A stretch of 42,394 bases of DNA from assembly GCA_021545585.1 (NCBI GenBank), contig JAJRTF010000060.1, forward strand, positions 1 through 42,394. Reading direction: 5' to 3'. This DNA is from Zetaproteobacteria bacterium. Lineage in GTDB: Bacteria; Pseudomonadota; Zetaproteobacteria; Mariprofundales; Mariprofundaceae. The translations under genes and the position numbers were made by a program. This document shows positions 36,416 through 42,394 of this stretch, one piece after another (the stretch's first letter is position 1; the number at the start of each line of letters is the position of its first letter). The notes below the pieces were generated by a model. The model was not told where the DNA came from. It saw only the letters and a list, made by a program, of their open reading frames with translations, and ran no database searches.

Positions 36416-37792
36416 TCAATCAGCGCTTCCTGAGTGAAGCATGCCTGCAGTATCCAGCAGTCTGTCCAATTCATCTTCAGGCAGCACCTTCATCTCCAGA
36501 CACATTTGTCGGACAGTCTTACCTTCCGTCACGGCCTGCTTGGCAATATCCGCTGCCTTTTCATAGCCGATAAGCGGTGCCAGCGAGGTAACCATACTCA
36601 TACTCCATTCGATCTGCTCGGCGCACTTCTCCTCATTGGCTGCCAGGCCCGCGATACACTTGTCGGCAAACATCCGGGCCGCATTGGCCAGCAATCGTTC
36701 GGATTCAAGCAGATTATGCGCCATCATCGGCAGCATGACATTCAGCTCGAGCAGGCCGGATGCGCCACCGAAGGCAATCGCCGCATCATTGCCAATGACC
36801 TGTGCCGCAACCTGAGCCAGCGATTCAGCAATCACCGGATTCACCTTGCCCGGCATGATCGATGAGCCCGGCTGCACAGCAGGCACGGTGATCTCACCGA
36901 TGCCGCAACGCGGGCCGGCGTTCAACAGACGCACATCATTGGCAATCTTGATCAGGCTCACAGCCACGGTTTTCATCGCCCCGGAAAGCTCAACCGCCGC
37001 ATCCTGCGCGGCCTGTGCCTCGAAGTGATTCACAGCCTCCCGGAATGGAATCGCATAGACATCGGAAAGCGCCCGGGCCATACGCGCGCCGAATTCCGGA
37101 TGGGTGTTCAGCCCGGTGCCGACAGCCGTGCCACCCTGGGCCAGCTCCGTGATATGCGGAATGCATGCCTTCAGCCGTTCAATGCCGAGATCTACCTGAC
37201 GTGCCCAGCCGGAAATCTCCTGGCCAAGCGTAACCGGGGTGGCATCCATCAGATGCGTGCGGCCGATTTTCACCGTATTCATGGTTTTTTCGGCCTTTTC
37301 AGACAGTGTCTTGTGCAGATGGGCGAGCGCCGGAATAAGCTGATGTATCAACTGATCAGCGGCCGCGACATGAATGGCTGTCGGGATCACATCATTCGAC
37401 GATTGCCCCATGTTCACATGATCATTCGGATGTACAAAGATATTGCTGCTGATCTGCGCACAGCGATGCGCAATCACCTCGTTGGCATTCATATTGGTGG
37501 ATGTGCCGGATCCGGTCTGGAAAATGTCGAGCGGAAAATGTGCATCCCAGCGTCCATCACCCACTTCATCAGCAGCCTGCTCAATGAGTTTTGCCACGTC
37601 CTTGTCCAGCTTGCCAAGCACCATATTGACCCCTGCGGCACTCCTTTTAATGACACCCAGCGCCTTGATGAACTCACGCGGAAAACGCAGTTCCGAAACC
37701 GGGAAATTTTCCACCGCTCTGGCCGTGGAAGCACCGTACATCGCATCCGCAGGCACCTGCATTTCACCCATGGAATCCTTTTCAGTTCTCAT
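36416..37792 (-). CDS. fumC: Class II fumarase (fumarase/aspartase superfamily)
   Basis: DIFQTGSGTSTNMNANEVIA, signature GSSIMPGKVNPVIAES, GRTHLMDATPVTLGQE. Confidence 0.92.
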   Translation of the reverse strand: MRTEKDSMGEMQVPADAMYGASTARAVENFPVSELRFPREFIKALGVIKRSAAGVNMVLGKLDKDVAKLIEQAADEVGDGRWDAHFPLDIFQTGSGTSTNMNANEVIAHRCAQISSNIFVHPNDHVNMGQSSNDVIPTAIHVAAADQLIHQLIPALAHLHKTLSEKAEKTMNTVKIGRTHLMDATPVTLGQEISGWARQVDLGIERLKACIPHITELAQGGTAVGTGLNTHPEFGARMARALSDVYAIPFREAVNHFEAQAAQDAAVELSGAMKTVAVSLIKIANDVRLLNAGPRCGIGEITVPAVQPGSSIMPGKVNPVIAESLAQVAAQVIGNDAAIAFGGASGLLELNVMLPMMAHNLLESERLLANAARMFADKCIAGLAANEEKCAEQIEWSMSMVTSLAPLIGYEKAADIAKQAVTEGKTVRQMCLEMKVLPEDELDRLLDTAGMLHSGSAD

Positions 37793-37814
37793 ATCGTTAC
37801 CCCGCATGCATGGC

Positions 37815-39464
37815 TCATTGCTGTTCCCGACGAACCGACAGTATCGTAAGGTCATCATCCTGTCCGTCGCGGCCAAAGGCATTCAATTCTTCCAGTAAAT
37901 CCGTAGCCAGTGCGGACAGCGGCTCATCACGGCGATCCTGCAGCCATTTGCGCAGGCGCGTTTCGCCGAATCGATCACGCCCACTGCGACTTGAAGTCTC
38001 GGTTACCCCGTCAGTGTAGACAAACAGGGTATCGCCGGGTGCAAGGTCGGTGCACTGCACCTCGAATTCAACCCCTTTCAGCACACCCAGCGGCGGCGAC
38101 ATGGCCTCCAGCGACTGCAGGCCTTTTTTCTGCAACAGCAGCGGCGGCACATGGCCGGCATTCATCCAGGTCAGCGCATGGCTTCGCGGCTGCAACCTGG
38201 CCATGAACAGGGTCACAAAGCGGCCTGCTGTCAGGGATTCACACAGAGTTTCGTTAAGATACTTCGCAGCTTCTTCAATCGGCCAGCTTGTCTTGGCGAG
38301 ACCGCGCAACATGGCCTGCAAATTTGCCATCGTCAGCGCAGCCGGATAGCCCTTGCCGGACACATCGGCAACCGTCAACCAGATGCAACCGTCATCCAGC
38401 TCGATGTAATCGTAGTAATCACCACCTACCGAATAACAGGTCTGCTGGAACCCATGAATCTGATAACCGGGAATATCAGGCGTCGATTTTGGCAGCAAGC
38501 CCTGATGGATTTCCTCGGCCATCACCAGTGAACCCTTCAGATCTTCCCTTTCCTTGAGCCCGTCAAGCGCCGTGTTCAGGCCGCGGGCCAGCTCCCCCAA
38601 ATCATCATCCACCAGCACGGGTACATGTCCGTCAAACTGACCGGCGGCCAGTTCTTTCAGGCCACGATCCAATTCACCGGTTATTCTTTTCAGCGTCCGG
38701 CTGATCGTCCACACCAGATTGATACTGGCGACAATTGACATTGCCAGAAGTACCGTGGCCTGAGCCAGAATAAAATGCTCCTCGACCTCCAGGCCGGCCA
38801 GCGCCAAATACACATAAACAGCAAGGATCAGCGTCGGCAAAAAACCTGTCACCAGAAATACCAGCCAGGGGCGCCTGGACGAAGATGTCAATGCCTGCCC
38901 GAAGCGCATTTCGTGCAACTTGCCTATAAACATCCCCTGCCGGGCCATGCCAAGACGCATACGCGTGGTATAGGAAATGGAATTGGCCACAGCCAGTGCC
39001 GGGGCGAGCACAGCCGAACCGAACACAAAGCTGAGCATCAGGGCTAAAAACATACGCAGTGTCAATTCATGCTCACTGACATTGGCCGCCACACTGATTA
39101 CCGCAATCAAATAAACGGCATAGATAAGACCTGCCAGTGTAAAACCCCGCATGGCCCGCCATGGGAACTGGGCCATGGCTCCCTCGATCAGACGGTGGGA
39201 GCGAGCCGATTTCTTTTCCAGCCACTTCAGACAACGCCCCAACGGCCGAAAAGCCCAAGCGGCGGCGAACAGAAACACAGCCATGAATACCAGGAAATCA
39301 AGTATCGATATGCCCATCGAAACACCAAGCAGCTTACTGTTGCCGCTGGCATGCATGACCACCTGGCCGATCATCAGGATGGCAGGCAAAGGCCACAGCA
39401 CGGCCACATAGCGGCAGAACTGCAGGGATTGCGACATCAATCGAACATCAGGTTTGCGAATCAT
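37815..39464 (-). CDS. Membrane-anchored HAMP / SpoIIE-type PP2C phosphatase
   Basis: TM N-terminus, HAMP-like ISRTLKRITGELDRGLKELAAGQFDGHVPV, then GGDYYDYIELDDGCIWLTVADVSGKGYPAALTMANLQAML and LFVYTDGVTETSSRSGRDRFGE. Confidence 0.93.
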   Translation of the reverse strand: MIRKPDVRLMSQSLQFCRYVAVLWPLPAILMIGQVVMHASGNSKLLGVSMGISILDFLVFMAVFLFAAAWAFRPLGRCLKWLEKKSARSHRLIEGAMAQFPWRAMRGFTLAGLIYAVYLIAVISVAANVSEHELTLRMFLALMLSFVFGSAVLAPALAVANSISYTTRMRLGMARQGMFIGKLHEMRFGQALTSSSRRPWLVFLVTGFLPTLILAVYVYLALAGLEVEEHFILAQATVLLAMSIVASINLVWTISRTLKRITGELDRGLKELAAGQFDGHVPVLVDDDLGELARGLNTALDGLKEREDLKGSLVMAEEIHQGLLPKSTPDIPGYQIHGFQQTCYSVGGDYYDYIELDDGCIWLTVADVSGKGYPAALTMANLQAMLRGLAKTSWPIEEAAKYLNETLCESLTAGRFVTLFMARLQPRSHALTWMNAGHVPPLLLQKKGLQSLEAMSPPLGVLKGVEFEVQCTDLAPGDTLFVYTDGVTETSSRSGRDRFGETRLRKWLQDRRDEPLSALATDLLEELNAFGRDGQDDDLTILSVRREQQ

Positions 39465-39530
39465 CCAGCCAACTCTAGGAGCTACACGCCAGCACGACAA
39501 ACCGAAAATGGAGAAATTCCGGCAAAAGCA

Positions 39531-39564
39531 TAAAAAAAGGTCCACGACTTGCATCGCGGACCTT
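39531..39564 (-). terminator. Rho-independent terminator downstream of the tRNA 3' fragment
   Basis: Minus strand AAGGTCCGCGATGCAAGTCGTGGACCTTTTTTTA. Confidence 0.85.
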
Positions 39565-39567
39565 GTA

Positions 39568-39591
39568 TGGCTCCCCTGGCCGGACTCGAAC
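39568..39591 (-). other. tRNA 3' end fragment (tRNA-Asn-like), probable attachment-site junction of an integrated element
   Basis: Minus strand GTTCGAGTCCGGCCAGGGGAGCCA: T-loop TTCGAGT, 3' T stem CCGGC, acceptor CAGGGGA, discriminator + CCA. The 5' half of the T stem and the rest of the tRNA are missing. Confidence 0.8.
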
Positions 39592-39689
39592 TACGATATA
39601 GACCCTTTAATAATCACATTTTCTATAGAAAAATCACTTTATACCGTCAGATTATACCGTCACTCTTTTGCATGGTCGGCTTGTTGTCA

Positions 39690-40691
39690 TCACGTTATCT
39701 TATTTTCATTCAATCCAACCTTATCTCTAATCTGTGACACATGTTCATTGTCGGCCAATTTAATATACCGCTCAGTCGTCGTCACTGATGCGTGACCGAG
39801 TTGTGATTGCACCAATTTTGGATTTCCGGTACGGCGCTGAATCAGAGTGGCATGAGAGCGCCGGAAGATATGTGTGCCCAGATCACCACCCATAAACAGG
39901 GCCGCCGCCGCTAAGGTATGCCGCACCATGTATCCTATATGCTCATACTTCACCCTTACGCATTTCTTGTTGTCTAACTTGGACAGGAACATGGCTTGTT
40001 CGTTCTTATGGGGATGGAAGAGGGGACGTATCTCACGCAAGTAGCCTTTCAACACCTCTTCGGCCTCGACCAGAACTGCCACCTTCCTCACTTTGTTTCC
40101 CTTGCCACGAACAAGAAGGGTTCCATCTTTTGCATCATACGAGTTCCGGTTGAGCATACATAGCTCAGCACGGCGTATGCCGGTACTGTATAGCACATAA
40201 AGTATCGCTATATCTCGCTCGATCTCGATAGAGGGGTGGTGTCTTTTTTCCCCAAGGATTCGCCTGGCTTCCAGCACTTTACTGAACGCATACTCGTCCA
40301 GCACATTGCTGTCTGGATCTTGCTGCCGCTTGAATCGTTTTTTGGCCGTTGTTCGATATATGGTGGCCGGATTGGATTGTGCTTCGCCTTGCATGATCAG
40401 ATAATCAAAAAGGCTGGTGATAATCGACAGGTAATTTCTCTCGGTACTGGTGGACATCTTGCCAAGCTCAAAGAAGAAATCCTCGATATGTGAAGCCTTT
40501 GCTTCACGCAAGGGGATACTATCACCATAAAGATAGGATATGAGCTGAGCTGCTACGCGCTTATATTGTCGAATGGTGTGCTCACTTGCCGTTGACCCCA
40601 AAGAGCGGAGGAATCGCTCAATAGTATATTGCAACTCGTCGGGCAGAGCCTTTATCAACTCCCTGGCAGTATTTCTTGTCGGGTCAGGCAT
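39690..40691 (-). CDS. Tyrosine recombinase / phage-type integrase
   Basis: C-terminal catalytic pattern: STGIRRAELCMLNRNSYD (R), GTHIFRRSHATLIQRR (HxxR-like), LVQSQLGHASVTTTERYIKL (GHxxxxxTxxYI); N-terminal SAM-like core-binding domain. Confidence 0.96.
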   Translation of the reverse strand: MPDPTRNTARELIKALPDELQYTIERFLRSLGSTASEHTIRQYKRVAAQLISYLYGDSIPLREAKASHIEDFFFELGKMSTSTERNYLSIITSLFDYLIMQGEAQSNPATIYRTTAKKRFKRQQDPDSNVLDEYAFSKVLEARRILGEKRHHPSIEIERDIAILYVLYSTGIRRAELCMLNRNSYDAKDGTLLVRGKGNKVRKVAVLVEAEEVLKGYLREIRPLFHPHKNEQAMFLSKLDNKKCVRVKYEHIGYMVRHTLAAAALFMGGDLGTHIFRRSHATLIQRRTGNPKLVQSQLGHASVTTTERYIKLADNEHVSQIRDKVGLNENKIT

Positions 40692-40941
40692 TGATCAACC
40701 AGATAGGGCGGCTGTCATCCGTCATACTGACACCGATTATCCGAGCCTCGGACAATTCCCGGATAGCCCGACCGAAGGGCATCGCCACACCGGGAGGGCC
40801 ACCATTTTACGACTGGCGAAATGCGTTGGGGTACTCATCGGAAGGGAACACATCCTCCATAAGAGTCCAGTAGTCACTGCGACCATCATGGGTTTTCAAG
40901 GTTTTAATTATTCTATCTTGCAATGGGTGCAGCTTTTTCAT
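40684..40941 (-). pseudogene. Small ORF between DUF4326 gene and integrase, interrupted by one in-frame TAA (40807-40809)
   Basis: MKKLHPLQDRIIKTLKTHDGRSDYWTLMEDVFPSDEYPNAFRQS-TAA-NGGPPGVAMPFGRAIRELSEARIIGVSMTDDSRPIWLINA-stop. One frame throughout; start overlaps the DUF4326 end and stop overlaps the integrase start. Confidence 0.55.
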
Positions 40942-41275
40942 GTGATCCTGTCCATCTTTGAATTTCAACTAACGCTGTTTGCTCAGAATATAGTTCGCAC
41001 AACCGGAGAAAGTGTACAATCACGTCACCATGACAAAGCTCCGGTTTACAATAACATCCCAAGCGTTTTCCTTTACAGCCTAATACTGCCGCTTTGAATT
41101 TAGGCTCAGTACGGTAGCGCAGTGGAAAATCGTATGCGTATTTACGCACGACTTCATTTCTATCTCCATACTCTCCGATGGAGTAGGGATTTCCTAATGG
41201 AGAACCGCGCCCAATATATACATCAAAAGGAGAATTTCTCCGATTAACAACGACGGTATCTTTCGATATATTCAT
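40913..41275 (-). CDS. DUF4326-family protein
   Basis: YIGRGSPLGNPYSIGEYGDRNEVVRKYA...LGCKGKRLGCYCKPELCHGDVIVHFL; the GSPLGNP / CYCKPxxCHGDVI pattern. Confidence 0.88.
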   Translation of the reverse strand: MNISKDTVVVNRRNSPFDVYIGRGSPLGNPYSIGEYGDRNEVVRKYAYDFPLRYRTEPKFKAAVLGCKGKRLGCYCKPELCHGDVIVHFLRLCELYSEQTALVEIQRWTGSHEKAAPIAR

Positions 41276-41298
41276 TCAAGCTACATCCTTCTTTTTTC

Positions 41299-41322
41299 TA
41301 CTGATAATGGGGATTATCAGTA
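41299..41322. promoter_or_regulatory. Perfect 10-bp inverted repeat 24 bp upstream of the DUF4326 start; candidate operator
   Basis: TACTGATAAT-GGGG-ATTATCAGTA. Confidence 0.45.
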
Positions 41323-41387
41323 ATGCTTGTGTTTTCATGGAAAGAAACCTGGCTATCGCCATTCGGTTCATTGCCCTGTTTTTGGCT

Positions 41388-41486
41388 CTAGGAATCGCTT
41401 ATTTGGCTATCCCGATCTCTCAGCGGCATGCCTGTTTGATTTTCTTTCAGTCTATATTTTGCTCTCTCTTTATTGAGAAAAGACAT
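41388..41486 (-). CDS. Possible 32-aa small protein
   Basis: AAGGAGGAGTCC-ATG gives MSFLNKERAKYRLKENQTGMPLRDRDSQISDS-TAG; strong Shine-Dalgarno but no recognisable family. Confidence 0.35.
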   Translation of the reverse strand: MSFLNKERAKYRLKENQTGMPLRDRDSQISDS

Positions 41487-41520
41487 GGACTCCTCCTTAT
41501 CTCAGCGTATCGCTATCAAC

Positions 41521-42000
41521 TTACAGTCGATTTGGTGTCAGCGGTACAAGGTGGCGGTTTTGGATTTCCTTCTTGGCATTTTTGGCATCGACCACCCTGA
41601 ATCCGCCAGTTGCACCCAAAGCGAAGCGTGCCTGCAGGCTCAGTTCCACAAAGACCACATCACCAGCATTCAAGTCCAGCTTAATAGTCTCGATGCTTGA
41701 TGTTGCTTCGTAAGTGCTTGCATCCAGTTCGTAGGTTCCAGGCTCAACCTCTACTCGGGTATAGCCGATTGCTGCGGTAGTCGCGTTACCTGCATCAGAA
41801 AATTCCACAGGGATTTCATAAGCCTTATAGTCGGAGTCGGCAGCACGGTACAAATAAACAACCGCCTTGTCGGACTCAGGGGTGAATGAAGCTGCCAATT
41901 TCCCTTCCGGGGAATCCATCTTGGCAACGGGAATGGTTACACAAGCCTGCAAGCTAAGAATAATAATCAGACCAATGGCATAAAGAATTTTTTTCTTCAT
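41521..42000 (-). CDS. Small lipoprotein, DUF2846-like
   Basis: MKKKILYAIGLIIILSLQAC lipobox; AVVYLYRAADSDYKAYEIPVEFSDAGNATTAAIGYTRVEVEPGTYEL resembles DUF2846. Confidence 0.75.
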   Translation of the reverse strand: MKKKILYAIGLIIILSLQACVTIPVAKMDSPEGKLAASFTPESDKAVVYLYRAADSDYKAYEIPVEFSDAGNATTAAIGYTRVEVEPGTYELDASTYEATSSIETIKLDLNAGDVVFVELSLQARFALGATGGFRVVDAKNAKKEIQNRHLVPLTPNRL

Positions 42001-42249
42001 ATCGAATAAGTCTCCTTTTCACGTTTTGCTCTGATAAGAGTACCACAGCAGATAATAATGCAAGCCCATCGGCATTCATTTCCCAAATCAACCTATAAAA
42101 ACAGGTTTTTTGCTGTCAAATGGATTACTCAAATGGCCCACTATTGGCAACGGTGTAACTGGCATAATGTTGAAAAATAACTTGTTGTTGTCAATAGAAG
42201 GCCATAAGCAGGCCACCAGTGACACAAATTAACCAGGAGGAAATAAATT

Positions 42250-42394
42250 ATGTTTTGTATGGGACTTGATATTGGCTACTCAAATTTGAAGGTTCACTTT
42301 GGAGGTGAAGACGGAGGAAACTCCCGTGTGCTCCCCGTCGGGGTTGCACCGGATACGGGCAATAACAGCTTCGGCCTTAATGGGCATCTTAAAG
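42250..42394 (+). CDS. ParM/StbA-like actin-family protein, N-terminus only (runs off the right edge)
   Basis: AGGAGGAAATAAATT-ATG; MFCMGLDIGYSNLKVHFGGEDGGNSRVLPVGVAPDTGNNSFGLNGHLK, the phosphate-1 GLDIGYSNLK pattern of plasmid-segregation actins. Confidence 0.7.
   Translation, partial: MFCMGLDIGYSNLKVHFGGEDGGNSRVLPVGVAPDTGNNSFGLNGHLK

Noticed and set aside
35249-36433. 394-aa plus-strand ORF opposite carA
   Set aside because: Antisense shadow of carA; composition matches reverse-complement coding.
39568-39640. Complete tRNA gene at the att site
   Set aside because: Only the 3' end is present; the upstream sequence (TATAGACCCTTTAATAATC) does not form the 5' T stem, anticodon arm or acceptor strand.
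40573-41097. 174-aa plus-strand ORF overlapping integrase, small ORF and DUF4326
   Set aside because: Runs antisense through three better-supported minus-strand genes with no motif; more likely a shadow frame.
41307-41600. 97-aa hydrophobic plus-strand ORF
   Set aside because: Hydrophobic first half but overlaps the lipoprotein gene antisense and has no ribosome site; weak support.

Overview
The window is about 39.5 kb of conserved bacterial chromosome followed by about 2.8 kb that looks like the left end of an integrated mobile element. The gene content (PIN-PhoH, PPK2, uronic-acid sugar-nucleotide genes, GlnB/GlnA/GlnE) fits a Gram-negative proteobacterium. My guess is a Zetaproteobacterium, but no marker gene here proves it.

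The left part (1-15.9 kb, minus strand) is a housekeeping and surface-sugar operon: purL, pyrG, kdsA, eno, ftsB, gltX, cysS, UDP-glucuronate epimerase, UDP-glucose dehydrogenase, cysC, a broken rfbA and an intact rfbA, plus ppk2 and rpsT. The middle carries a CBS-domain protein, a two-domain kinase, PIN-PhoH, tRNA-Gly, tRNA-Cys, glnE/glnA/glnB, nadE, queA, a hybrid histidine kinase with a response regulator, and rpiA. These are followed by nadC/birA/coaX/SPOR-like, carA, fumC and a SpoIIE-type phosphatase.

The observations I consider most worth a second look are: (1) a truncated rfbA copy fused in frame to two units of a 78-bp hairpin-rich repeat that keeps reading frames open on both strands; (2) an in-frame UGA replacing the conserved Gly of the DGADE motif in rpiA; (3) ftsB apparently starting at a CUG codon; (4) a tRNA-Asn-like 3' end fragment next to a tyrosine recombinase, marking the edge of an integrative element that carries DUF4326, a DUF2846-like lipoprotein and a ParM-like actin gene. 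I did not find a convincing complete novel defence or metabolic system inside the window; the element continues past the right edge.
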